Shown here: piece by piece, positions 38,209 through 46,510 of the stretch
Layout of the letters: every line of letters starts with the position of its first letter
How positions within the stretch are numbered: the stretch's first letter is position 1
Source of the DNA: Companilactobacillus kedongensis
GTDB lineage: Bacteria > Bacillota > Bacilli > Lactobacillales > Lactobacillaceae
DNA: 64,000 nt
Direction: 5' to 3'
Assembly (NCBI RefSeq): GCF_003946625.1
Contig: NZ_RHOR01000004.1
Span: forward strand, 99,969-163,968
Position numbers and translations under genes: made by a program
The notes under the pieces: generated by a model
Databases searched by the model: none
What the model was told of the DNA's origin: nothing
The model's input: the letters and a program-made list of their open reading frames with translations, nothing else

Positions 38209-38901
38209 ATGTCAAAACCAGTTATTGTAGCGTTAGATTTTGCAGATGATTTTGAGTGTATTGAATTCTTAAGTCAGTTTCCTAAGGATACTGATTTATT
38301 TTTGAAGATAGGATTAGAGATGTTTTGTCAATTCGGTTATCCTTTTGTACGAAGTTTACGTAATCGGGGATACAAGATATTTTTGGATCTAAAATTACAC
38401 GATATTCCTAATACTGTTAAAAGAACTTGCGAAATGATTGCTAAGTGGGATGTACAGATGTTGACCGTTCACGGAAGTGGTGGTGCAGAAATGATTTCCG
38501 CTGCCAAAAAAGGACTAGAAGGATCAGATACGAAGTTGTTAGCTGTTACGCAACTGACTTCTTTAGGACAAAAAGAATTAGCTGAAGAATTGATGATCCC
38601 TCAAAAGTCACAGGACTATGTAACTCATTTAGCAAGACTAGCCTTTGATAATGGAGCTGACGGGGTTATTTCATCAGCCTTAGAAGTTCCAATGATCAAA
38701 GATATAACTGATGACAATTTTCTCTGTGTTACACCAGGTATCAGACCAAAGACAGCTCAAGTTGGTGATCAAAAACGTGTTGCAACACCTAGGGAAGCTA
38801 GAAAACTCGGCAGTGATGCAATTGTAGTCGGAAGACCGATCACACAAGCTGATAATGGCTTTGTTGCATATCAAAATATTTGTCAGGAGTGGAGTAAATA
38901 A
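38209..38901 (+). CDS. pyrF: orotidine 5'-phosphate decarboxylase
   Basis: Last step to UMP. 230 residues, TIM barrel. Catalytic Lys-Asp network in LDLKLHDIPNT. ATG 38209 follows TAGGAGG. Its TAA shares one base with the pyrE ATG. Confidence 0.97.
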   Translation: MSKPVIVALDFADDFECIEFLSQFPKDTDLFLKIGLEMFCQFGYPFVRSLRNRGYKIFLDLKLHDIPNTVKRTCEMIAKWDVQMLTVHGSGGAEMISAAKKGLEGSDTKLLAVTQLTSLGQKELAEELMIPQKSQDYVTHLARLAFDNGADGVISSALEVPMIKDITDDNFLCVTPGIRPKTAQVGDQKRVATPREARKLGSDAIVVGRPITQADNGFVAYQNICQEWSK

Positions 38902-39536
38902 TGGAAAATTCAGTAGCATATCAAACAGCCAGTAAATTACTAGAAATCAAAGCGATAACTTTAAATGCTAAGACACCCTTTGTCTGGGCTAGCGGTATCA
39001 AGGCACCAATTTATACTGATAATCGTTTGACGATCGCCTATCCAGATTTTAGACAGCAGATCGCTAAAGATTTAGCCGCATTGATCAAAGATAATTACCC
39101 TGACGTACAAGTTATCGGTGGAGTTGCTACAGCAGGCATTCCTCATGCATCCGGAGTAGCTAATATTTTGAATCTACCATTGAATTATGTCCGTTCAAAA
39201 CCTAAAGATCATGGTAAAAATAGCCAAATCGAAGGTCGCTGTGAAGCTGGAGATAAAGTAGTTTTGATCGATGACCTTATTTCCACTGGTGGCAGTATCT
39301 TAAAGGCTGTAAAAGCGGTACGTGAAGCTGGAGCCGAAGTTATTGGAACGGTCGCAATTTTTTCGTATAATTTACCAGAAAGTAAGACTAACTTTGAAAA
39401 TGCCCATACTAAACTAGTTACCCTGACAAATTACCCAACGATGATCGAAGTTGCTAATGATAAAGATTACGTTAAAGAAGAAGATATGGAACTACTAAAG
39501 AAATGGTATCAAGACCCAGAAGGATGGTGCAAATAA
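38901..39536 (+). CDS. pyrE: orotate phosphoribosyltransferase
   Basis: Joins orotate with PRPP. 211 residues. PRPP-binding motif VLIDDLISTGGS (about 117-128). ATG overlaps the pyrF stop by one base, and its own stop overlaps the pyrD ATG by one base. Confidence 0.97.
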   Translation: MENSVAYQTASKLLEIKAITLNAKTPFVWASGIKAPIYTDNRLTIAYPDFRQQIAKDLAALIKDNYPDVQVIGGVATAGIPHASGVANILNLPLNYVRSKPKDHGKNSQIEGRCEAGDKVVLIDDLISTGGSILKAVKAVREAGAEVIGTVAIFSYNLPESKTNFENAHTKLVTLTNYPTMIEVANDKDYVKEEDMELLKKWYQDPEGWCK

Positions 39537-40552
39537 TGGATTGGTATCAATTAGCTCGTCCAGCAATTTTTGCGATCGACCCCGAAGTAGACCACAAACT
39601 AGTTGGAACTGGTTTGAAGATCTTTAATGACCATCCCCAAATTTTAAAGAAATTATTCTATACTCGTAAACGAGAAAATCTTCAAGTTAAGATCAAAAAT
39701 TTAACGTTTGATTCACCAATCGGTATTGCAGCTGGATTTGATAAAAAAGCTGAGTTTTATAATAGTTTAGGTGGCTTGGGTGCCGGGTTTGTTGAAATTG
39801 GCAGTGTAACGAAACATCCCCAAGAAGGTAATCCTAAGAAGCGTGTTTTCAGATTGACTGAAGATCAAGGAATCATCAACCGTATGGGATTGAACAATGT
39901 CGGAATTGAAGAAACAAAACGCCGACTTAAAAATCATCCTGCTCAAATTAAACTAGGGATCAGTATTGCACCAGGTCATGATTTAGAGAGTGACCAGATG
40001 ATCGCTGAAATGATCGATGATGTTAAAGAAATCCACGAATATGCTGATTACATTGCATTGAATCTCAGCTGTCCTAATCAAGTTGGTGTGACTGTTCTTC
40101 AACAACTAGATATTTTGAAGCCGCTGCTTGAAGGGATCGCCGCTTTAGGGATCGATGAGCCTATTTTTGGAAAATTCAGCAATGACATTGATACAGATGA
40201 GTTAATTTATAACTTACATGAATTAGATGGTTTGCTAGATGGAATTATTCTATCTAATTGTTCGGTCAAACGTGATAATCTCATTTCACATAATCAAGTT
40301 GAAAAAGGTGGCTTGAGCGGTAAGCCGATTTTTGCTCAATCAATGTTTTTGACCAAGACATTGCATAATGAGTTTCCAGATATGCCAATAATTTATTCTG
40401 GTGGAATTTTCACACCGGAAGATGCTAAATTAGCACTCGATACAGGGGCTACCTTAGTTGAGGTTTATTCTGGATTTATCTATAACGGTCCAGAATTGAT
40501 TGAAAAGATCAATCGTTACCTTTCAGAACAGAAATTATTAGAAAAAATTTAA
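39536..40552 (+). CDS. pyrD: class 2 (quinone-type) dihydroorotate dehydrogenase
   Basis: FMN enzyme oxidising dihydroorotate to orotate. 338 residues from ATG 39536, which overlaps the pyrE stop. The N-terminus MDWYQLARPAIFAIDPEVDH is the helical extension typical of class 2 enzymes that dock on the membrane and reduce quinone; the core contains FDSPIGIAAGFDKKAEFYN and NLSCPNQVG. No pyrK subunit is nearby, also against class 1B. A quinone or another acceptor must be available. Last gene of pyrBCFED. Confidence 0.93.
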   Translation: MDWYQLARPAIFAIDPEVDHKLVGTGLKIFNDHPQILKKLFYTRKRENLQVKIKNLTFDSPIGIAAGFDKKAEFYNSLGGLGAGFVEIGSVTKHPQEGNPKKRVFRLTEDQGIINRMGLNNVGIEETKRRLKNHPAQIKLGISIAPGHDLESDQMIAEMIDDVKEIHEYADYIALNLSCPNQVGVTVLQQLDILKPLLEGIAALGIDEPIFGKFSNDIDTDELIYNLHELDGLLDGIILSNCSVKRDNLISHNQVEKGGLSGKPIFAQSMFLTKTLHNEFPDMPIIYSGGIFTPEDAKLALDTGATLVEVYSGFIYNGPELIEKINRYLSEQKLLEKI

Positions 40553-40578
40553 TGCCGACATTGTCGGTATTTTTTTTG
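40551..40578 (+). terminator. intrinsic terminator of the pyr operon
   Basis: TGCCGACA / TGTCGGTA-type stem around a T (arms 40554-40569) followed by T8, directly on the pyrD stop. Confidence 0.88.
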
Positions 40579-40660
40579 TTCTAATTTAAGACAGCCTTTA
40601 TTAGAAGTGCAGTAAGGGAATATACTAAGTTTTAAAAAATTTGTTGAGTCTTATTTTAAA

Positions 40661-40697
40661 TGATATTTGATATGTTAAAATATCATCAAATTATAAT
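40661..40697 (+). promoter_or_regulatory. inverted repeat and possible promoter upstream of ilvD
   Basis: TGATATTT (40661-40668) and AAATATCA (40678-40685) form an inverted repeat. TTGATA (40667-40672) and TATAAT (40692-40697) are 19 bases apart, a little long for a standard promoter. The remaining leader to ilvD is A/T-rich with nothing else clear. Confidence 0.4.
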
Positions 40698-40746
40698 TAT
40701 ATTAATCTAATGTAATTTAATTTAATCGTGAAGGGAGTGTTTCATT

Positions 40747-42453
40747 TTGACAGATGAACGATCGAAAAAAGATCTTAGAATCAGAAGTCATGTCTATGAT
40801 GGCATGGTTAAATCGCCAAATCGTGCTTTGATGCGAGCTACTGGTATGAAAGATGAGGATTTTGAAAAACCGATTGTGGGTGTCATTAGCACTTGGGCTG
40901 AGAATACCCCTTGTAATATTCATCTGAGAGGTTTAGGTGACTTAGCCAAACAAGGTGTTATCAAGGCTGGAGGCTGGCCAGTACAATTTGGGACGATTAC
41001 TGTTTCTGATGGTATTTCGATGGGGACACCCGGTATGAGTTATTCTTTACCATCTAGAGATATTATTGCAGATTCAGTTGAAGCCGCTGTTCGTGGTCAT
41101 AACTGTGATGCTTTAGTTACCGTTGGTGGTTGTGATAAGAATATGCCAGGAAGTATGATTGCTATTGCTAATTCTGAGATCCCAGCCATTTTTGTTTATG
41201 GCGGAACTATTTCACCAGGTAAACTGGATGGTAAAGATATTGACCTTGTTTCAGTTTTTGAGGCTGTTGGTCAGTGGAATCATGGCGATGTTAGTAAAGA
41301 AGAAGTTAAAAGAATTGAATGTAATGCTTGTCCCGGACCTGGTGGATGTGGTGGCATGTATACAGCTAATACTATGGCATCTGCCATTGAAGCTATGGGG
41401 ATGAGTTTGCCCGGTTCAGCGTCACATCCTGCTACTACTGAGGCTAAGAAAAAGGATGTTGAAGAAGCTGGTGAAGCTGTTTTGAAATTACTGGAAAAGG
41501 GTATTTATCCTAAAGATATCATGACCCGTGATGCTTTTGAAAATGCAATCACTGTAGTTATGGCTTTAGGTGGTTCGACTAATTCAGTATTACATTTGTT
41601 GGCCATGGCACATGCAGCCAATGTTGAATTAACGATTGATGATTTTAATACTATTCAGAAAAAAGTTCCTCATATTGCTGACCTAAAGCCAAGTGGTCAA
41701 TACGTTTTCCAGGATCTATACAATGCTGGCGGTGTTTCTGCAGTTATGAAGTTATTATATGAAAATGGTTATCTGCATGGAGATTGTTTAACCGTTACGG
41801 GAAAAACTGTGGCAGAAAACTTGGCCGAAGTTGGAGATTTAAAACCAGGTCAGAAAGTTATTATGCCGCTTGATCATCCTAAGCGAAAAGATGGACCATT
41901 GATTATTCTTCACGGTAATCTTGCAACTGAAGGGGCAGTAGCTAAAGTTTCAGGATTAAAGACTAGACGTCATGTTGGACCAGCTAAAGTTTTCAATAAT
42001 GAAGAAGATGCTATTGAAGCTGTTTTAGCAGATAAGGTTGTTGATGGGGATGTTTTAGTTGTGCGCTATGTCGGTCCTAAAGGAGGACCAGGTATGCCAG
42101 AAATGCTGTCATTGTCTGGAATCTTAGTAGGTAAAGGTCAAGATGAATCGGTTGCCCTGTTAACAGATGGACGTTTTTCTGGTGGTTCACATGGTTTTGT
42201 TGTTGGACATATAGCTCCAGAAGCCCAAGATGGTGGGGCAATCGCATATCTGCAAGATGGAGATATAGTTGTGATCGATCAGGATACACGAGAGATAACA
42301 ATGAAAGTTTCCGATGCAGAATTAGAAAAACGTAAAGCCGAAACTACCATTCCATCACTTTATTCAAGAGGTGTTTTGGGTAAATATGCTCATCTAGTAT
42401 CCAGTTCAGCTAAAGGAGCTATAACCGACTTTTGGAATCGCGATGATAAATAA
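40747..42453 (+). CDS. ilvD: dihydroxyacid dehydratase
   Basis: Fe-S enzyme of branched-chain amino acid synthesis. 568 residues. Cluster cysteines are in [16 protein letters not shown] and [19 protein letters not shown] start at 40747 after AAGGGAGTG; the ATG at 40754 is out of frame. No other ilv gene is adjacent. A SufT-like Fe-S factor follows after 28 bases, which fits its need for a cluster. Confidence 0.96.
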   Translation: MTDERSKKDLRIRSHVYDGMVKSPNRALMRATGMKDEDFEKPIVGVISTWAENTPCNIHLRGLGDLAKQGVIKAGGWPVQFGTITVSDGISMGTPGMSYSLPSRDIIADSVEAAVRGHNCDALVTVGGCDKNMPGSMIAIANSEIPAIFVYGGTISPGKLDGKDIDLVSVFEAVGQWNHGDVSKEEVKRIECNACPGPGGCGGMYTANTMASAIEAMGMSLPGSASHPATTEAKKKDVEEAGEAVLKLLEKGIYPKDIMTRDAFENAITVVMALGGSTNSVLHLLAMAHAANVELTIDDFNTIQKKVPHIADLKPSGQYVFQDLYNAGGVSAVMKLLYENGYLHGDCLTVTGKTVAENLAEVGDLKPGQKVIMPLDHPKRKDGPLIILHGNLATEGAVAKVSGLKTRRHVGPAKVFNNEEDAIEAVLADKVVDGDVLVVRYVGPKGGPGMPEMLSLSGILVGKGQDESVALLTDGRFSGGSHGFVVGHIAPEAQDGGAIAYLQDGDIVVIDQDTREITMKVSDAELEKRKAETTIPSLYSRGVLGKYAHLVSSSAKGAITDFWNRDDK

Positions 42454-42481
42454 ATATATTCTTAGTAAGGGTGATGATTAG

Positions 42482-42832
42482 ATGCGGGAAGATATCAAGT
42501 TAAATGATCGTGCCGCCACAGTAAGTGATCAAATGATTGAACGATTTGAAAAGATAATTGAACCTGAAATTGGATTGGATATTTATAATTTAGGCTTTAT
42601 TTATGAAATCAATTTGACTAAAGAGGGTCATTGTAATGTCATTATTACATTTTCCGAAGTAGGTTGTGCTTGTATCGGTGAAGTTCCCGTTGCAATCAAA
42701 CAATCTTTAGTTGAAATTGAAGAAATAAACGATGTTTCGGTGGATGTCGTTTGGAGTCCAGCTTGGCAGATGAGTCGAATCAGTCGTTTGGGAAGGATCA
42801 CTTTGGGTATTAGTCCCAGAGGTGTCCACTAA
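42482..42832 (+). CDS. SufT/MIP18-like (DUF59) Fe-S assembly factor
   Basis: 116 residues. DUF59 core with IIEPEIGLDIYNLGFIYEI (25-43) and the conserved cysteine region VGCACIGEVP (61-70). Family members help load clusters on client enzymes. Its position behind ilvD, not in the suf operon, suggests IlvD as client; that is inference. ATG 42482 follows AAGGGTGA. Confidence 0.87.
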   Translation: MREDIKLNDRAATVSDQMIERFEKIIEPEIGLDIYNLGFIYEINLTKEGHCNVIITFSEVGCACIGEVPVAIKQSLVEIEEINDVSVDVVWSPAWQMSRISRLGRITLGISPRGVH

Positions 42833-42857
42833 TAGGCAATATAAAATATCTTATAAA

Positions 42858-42886
42858 TTGACAAAAATCGCTAAAAAAAGTATGTT
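42858..42886 (+). promoter_or_regulatory. promoter of the aldehyde dehydrogenase gene
   Basis: Perfect TTGACA, 17-base spacer, TATGTT at 42881-42886. Confidence 0.82.
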
Positions 42887-42916
42887 GAAATCGGTTACTA
42901 TTCGAGGAGGTATTTT

Positions 42917-44284
42917 ATGGCCTATAAAGCAATTAATCCATTTAATGGAGAGTTGATCAGAGAATTTCCTAATGCAATTGATGCTGAGGTTGAAACGACA
43001 TTAAAAAATGCGCATGAATTCTATTTAGAAGCAAAGCATCAACCTATTTTAGAACGGGAAAAGATGCTAAAAAAAGTAGCAGATGAGATGAACGCTAATA
43101 TCGATTATTATGCTAAGATCTTGTCCCTTAACATGGGCAAATTATTTAATGAAGCGAAACAAGAAGTAGTCAGAACAGTCGAATTTGCAGAATACTATGC
43201 TAAAAATGGTGGTAGTTTGTTAAAAGATCAGCCATATGAGATACCAAATAATTATGCCTATGTTGAATATGATTCTATTGGTGCCATCATGGCAGTTGAA
43301 CCATGGAATTTTCCGTATATGCAAGTTATGAGAGTTTTTGCACCTAATTATATTGTTGGTAATCCCACAATTTTAAAACATGCTAGTATCGTCCCTGAGG
43401 CGGCACAGGCTTTTGAAGAAGCAATTTTAAAGGCAGGTATTCCAATCGGAGCCTTCAAAAATATTTTTGCCGACTATGGCCAAGTCAATAAGATGATCGC
43501 CGATTCAAGAGTTCAAGGAGTCGCTTTGACGGGATCAGAAAGAGCCGGTAGTCAAATTGCGTCTGAAGCAGGTAAAAATCTCAAGAAATCAACGATGGAG
43601 CTAGGTGGGACCGATGTCTTCATGGTTCTTGATGATGCTGATCTCAAAAAAGCAGTTAATGATGCAGTGCTAGGTAGATTAGGAAATGCTGGTCAAGCAT
43701 GTACTTCAGCAAAACGATTTATCGTCAATCAAAATTTGTATGACGACTTTGTTGATGGAATTAGCGCTAAATTTGCTAAGAGGACTCTAGGAGATCCGTT
43801 AGATGCGAAAACAACCTTGGCTCCAATGTCATCCAAATCTGCTCAACAAAAATTACAAGGACAAGTCAACGATGCAATTTCTGGAGGAGCTGAGCTTCTT
43901 TGGGGTGACAATACCCCAATTGAAGGATCGGGAGCAATGTTTAATCCATTGATCATTTCGGGAATTACACCAGATAATCCTATGTATGATCAAGAATTAT
44001 TTGGACCCGTCGCTCAAGTCTATAAAGTAAAGGATGATGTCGAGGCCGTTCAATTGGCCAATAATTCAAATTATGGTCTAGGTGGTGCGATCTATTCCAA
44101 AGATGTTGAACGTGCTCAAAATTTGGCCAGCCATATTGAAACGGGAATGGTAGCCATCAATCAGACAATGCTATCTCATGCCGAAGTACCATTTGGTGGT
44201 GTGAAGAGATCCGGTTACGGTCGTGAATTAAGTGATTTAGGTATTAAAGAATTCACTAACCAAAAGACAATTTTATATAAATAG
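42917..44284 (+). CDS. NAD(P)-dependent succinate-semialdehyde dehydrogenase-type aldehyde dehydrogenase
   Basis: 455 residues, short-form ALDH of the GabD/YneI type. Asn-containing VEPWNFPYMQ, Glu in MELGGTD, catalytic Cys in GNAGQACTSAKRF, and C-terminal EVPFGGVKRSGYGRE. Substrate may be succinate semialdehyde or another short aldehyde. ATG 42917 follows GAGGAGG. Monocistronic: its own promoter and terminator flank it. Confidence 0.88.
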   Translation: MAYKAINPFNGELIREFPNAIDAEVETTLKNAHEFYLEAKHQPILEREKMLKKVADEMNANIDYYAKILSLNMGKLFNEAKQEVVRTVEFAEYYAKNGGSLLKDQPYEIPNNYAYVEYDSIGAIMAVEPWNFPYMQVMRVFAPNYIVGNPTILKHASIVPEAAQAFEEAILKAGIPIGAFKNIFADYGQVNKMIADSRVQGVALTGSERAGSQIASEAGKNLKKSTMELGGTDVFMVLDDADLKKAVNDAVLGRLGNAGQACTSAKRFIVNQNLYDDFVDGISAKFAKRTLGDPLDAKTTLAPMSSKSAQQKLQGQVNDAISGGAELLWGDNTPIEGSGAMFNPLIISGITPDNPMYDQELFGPVAQVYKVKDDVEAVQLANNSNYGLGGAIYSKDVERAQNLASHIETGMVAINQTMLSHAEVPFGGVKRSGYGRELSDLGIKEFTNQKTILYK

Positions 44285-44292
44285 ATATTGGT

Positions 44293-44338
44293 GAGTTGTA
44301 TCACACTTTAGAAGTATAGTGTGATACGACTCTTTTTT
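44293..44338 (+). terminator. intrinsic terminator
   Basis: GAGTTGTATCACACT / AGTGTGATACGACTC, 15 bp with one U-G, then T7. Similar in sequence to the hairpin at 29687-29732. Confidence 0.9.
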
Positions 44339-44384
44339 TCTACCCTTAGTCAAGGTTAATCCTTGATATAGCTGTATTTATTAT

Positions 44385-44552
44385 TAAGGAGTGGCGTTAT
44401 GGAGAAAGCCATTAGACCATCGGGCGTACTTGGAGCCTTACCGGTTTGTGGTAAGGCTTCAAACTGAGGATGGAGGCCAAGACTCAGTGGTCCGTACAAT
44501 AGGTGAATATTTTCATACTTGGAGACGGCAACCAGGCTACTAAAACTACTGT
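44385..44552 (+). ncRNA. structured RNA candidate upstream of padR
   Basis: No ORF with a ribosome site fits here. TTGGAGCCTTACC (44430-44442) pairs with GGTAAGGCTTCAA (44450-44462), 13 bp with one G-U and loop GGTTTGT. ACTGAG / CTCAGT (44463-44468, 44482-44487) form a second stem around GATGGAGGCC, and GACCA / TGGTC (44415-44419, 44487-44491) can close a multibranch core. The A-rich single strands and ATGGAG repeats suggest a folded RNA. It may be one of the lactic-acid-bacterial leader families such as Lacto-usp, but I cannot confirm a family. No T-box, purine, SAM, FMN or TPP signature is seen. Confidence 0.55.
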
Positions 44553-44596
44553 TTTGAATAAATTACTTTGACACACACAGTAGTTGATGATACATT
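44544..44596 (+). promoter_or_regulatory. padR promoter with flanking inverted repeat
   Basis: TTGACA (44568-44573), 17-base spacer, TACATT (44591-44596). AACTACTG (44544-44551) and CAGTAGTT (44578-44585) are perfect inverted copies that bracket the -35, so they could be an operator (perhaps for PadR itself) or an RNA stem. Confidence 0.65.
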
Positions 44597-44621
44597 ATAC
44601 CTATCGAAAGGAAGACACACT

Positions 44622-44963
44622 ATGAAACCAATAATTTCGAAAGATATAATTCGCGGCCATACAACTACAATCGTTTTGAACATTCTCAGTCAAGGCGACA
44701 GTTACGGTTATGAGATAGCTAAGATGATCAAACAGTTGAGCCATGAATCTTACGAACTTAACGAAGCCACACTCTATACAGTGTTTAGGCGTTTAGAAAA
44801 AAATGGTGATATTGCCAGCTATTGGGGCGATGAGAGCCAAGGCGGCAGACGCAAATATTATCAGATCACTGATCAAGGCACAGAAACTTTAAAGAATAAT
44901 GTCAAAGAATGGAATTTTGCCAAGCACGTTATCGATGATTTGATCCTTGGGAGGATAAATTAA
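44622..44963 (+). CDS. PadR-family transcriptional regulator
   Basis: 113-residue winged-helix repressor. Typical segments: LNILSQGDSYGYEIAKMI (15-32) and TLYTVFRRLEKNG, EGGRRKYY-like QGGRRKYYQIT. ATG 44622 follows AAAGGAAG; the frame upstream to 44568 runs through the promoter and is rejected. The next gene starts 1 base after its stop. PadR plus DUF1700/DUF4097 pairs usually respond to envelope or drug stress and are self-regulated; that is inference here. Confidence 0.92.
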   Translation: MKPIISKDIIRGHTTTIVLNILSQGDSYGYEIAKMIKQLSHESYELNEATLYTVFRRLEKNGDIASYWGDESQGGRRKYYQITDQGTETLKNNVKEWNFAKHVIDDLILGRIN

Positions 44964-44964
44964 T

Positions 44965-46347
44965 ATGAATGAAAAAATAATAGCATTAGTAAAACAACAA
45001 TTATCGGAAATATTCGAGGACTATCCTCACACGGCCGATATTCATGAATTAGCAGAAGAATTAAAATCAGATTTAATTGCTTCAGCCGAGGACAATCTTA
45101 AAGAAGGTATGTCTCCAGAATATGCCGTTGAAGATGCTTTCAATAAATTTGGTGATATTAGAGATTTGATTGAAGATGTTATGCATGAAAGTGATCATAA
45201 AGAGAAATCTGAAAATCACGAAGGTCATCATATTGATATTACTCAGTCGGGGATCACAGTCGATGGTGGTGATAAATTAAAAATCGATAAAAGTGGAATG
45301 TTTATCAATAAAGGTAAGTCATTCAAGGCTGATGGTTCAGGTGTTTCTATCAGTGAAGGACGAGTTTTCAGAGCCGATGAAAATGGTGTTAAGCTCGGAA
45401 ATATGATTATTGATGGTCGAGGCATCAATTTTGAACAGAACGCAAGTAAAGTACGCGATACTTTTTCAAAGTTTGATGAGCAGTTCGATACTAATGTTGA
45501 TACGGAAGTTTACGTTGAAACTTTGAATCTAGTTAATGAGCAAGAATTTACCGTTGATGGTGTTGAACGTTTGGATATTTCATATAGTTTCGCAACCGTT
45601 CGTGTACTACCAACTGAAGGTAATAAAATTATTTTAAGAGAATATATGTCACGTGATAATCCAGATTATTTTGCTAGAACTTCATTTGGATCAGATACTT
45701 TACGGATCAAGCAAGGAAGATTCCCCAAATTTTTACGCTTGAAGGTTAGAACCCAAATTCTGATTCCAAGTAACTTTTCAGGGGACATGCGTATTTCAAA
45801 TTCTGCCGGTCAACTGTATCTAAACGGTATTTCAGGACTAGGCACAATCAAAGCTACCATTAATAGTGGCAACGGATACTTCAATAATGTTTCGGTGGAT
45901 AATCTTTCAATAAAAGCTCAATCTGGAAGAGTAAAGATGGAAAATATTAAAGCCGATGATAATTTACAATTATTGGCTCATAGTGGTTCGATCAAGATAA
46001 ATAATGTGCTTGGACGTGAATTTGAAATTAAAGCACATTCAGGATCTATTCGGGGTGAAAGTTTGAGTGGTAGTGGTTCTGTGATCAGTCATTCTGGAAC
46101 AGTTTCAGTAAGTATTAAAGAATTAACAGGTGATATTAGTGCCGAATCTAATAGTGGGGCCGTTAGATTAACAATGTTGCCAGTTAACTATTATTTTGAT
46201 CTACAATCAAAAAGTGGGACTGTAAAGAGTCCTGAAAATGCTATTATGGATCATGATACTTTTAGCTTCAAAGACGGTCATGTCGGAGATGATCCACGAT
46301 ATGTTATAAAAGGTAAGGCACTATCAGGAACTGTAAAATTGTATTAA
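44965..46347 (+). CDS. DUF1700-like/DUF4097 beta-helix protein
   Basis: 460 residues with no clear signal peptide or membrane segment. Residues 1-75 are a helical DUF1700-like prefix (ELAEELKSDLIASAEDNLKE). Residues 80-155 hold short Gly/Asp-rich repeats (SGITVDGG, SGMFINKG, SGVSISEG, NGVKLGN). Residues about 195-460 are a DUF4097-type beta-helix with repeated SG turns (AHSGSIKI, AHSGSIRG, SHSGTVSV). Co-transcribed with padR. Such proteins occur in envelope-stress operons; the exact role is unknown. Confidence 0.82.
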   Translation: MNEKIIALVKQQLSEIFEDYPHTADIHELAEELKSDLIASAEDNLKEGMSPEYAVEDAFNKFGDIRDLIEDVMHESDHKEKSENHEGHHIDITQSGITVDGGDKLKIDKSGMFINKGKSFKADGSGVSISEGRVFRADENGVKLGNMIIDGRGINFEQNASKVRDTFSKFDEQFDTNVDTEVYVETLNLVNEQEFTVDGVERLDISYSFATVRVLPTEGNKIILREYMSRDNPDYFARTSFGSDTLRIKQGRFPKFLRLKVRTQILIPSNFSGDMRISNSAGQLYLNGISGLGTIKATINSGNGYFNNVSVDNLSIKAQSGRVKMENIKADDNLQLLAHSGSIKINNVLGREFEIKAHSGSIRGESLSGSGSVISHSGTVSVSIKELTGDISAESNSGAVRLTMLPVNYYFDLQSKSGTVKSPENAIMDHDTFSFKDGHVGDDPRYVIKGKALSGTVKLY

Positions 46348-46383
46348 AAAAACGTCCGATATAAAATTGTCGGACGCTTTTTT
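46346..46383 (+). terminator. intrinsic terminator of the padR operon
   Basis: CGTCCGA / TCGGACG stem (46353-46359, 46370-46376) between an A-run and T6. Confidence 0.87.
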
Positions 46384-46447
46384 GACTCTAAAACATTAGA
46401 TAAATATACGTAAACTTAAAATTAATTAAAAAAAATCTAATTTTATA

Positions 46448-46476
46448 TTGTAATTTGTAAGAAATAAACGTATCCT
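46448..46476 (+). promoter_or_regulatory. probable promoter of the YfcC gene
   Basis: TTGTAA, 17-base spacer, TATCCT at 46471-46476, 34 bases before the ATG. Confidence 0.55.
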
Positions 46477-46510
46477 TAGTATCATTCTACAAGATAAGGG
46501 GAGATATTTT

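Noticed and set aside
44385..44552. T-box, purine, SAM, TPP or FMN riboswitch ahead of padR
   Set aside because: None of the conserved cores (such as GGGTGGTACCGCG) is present.
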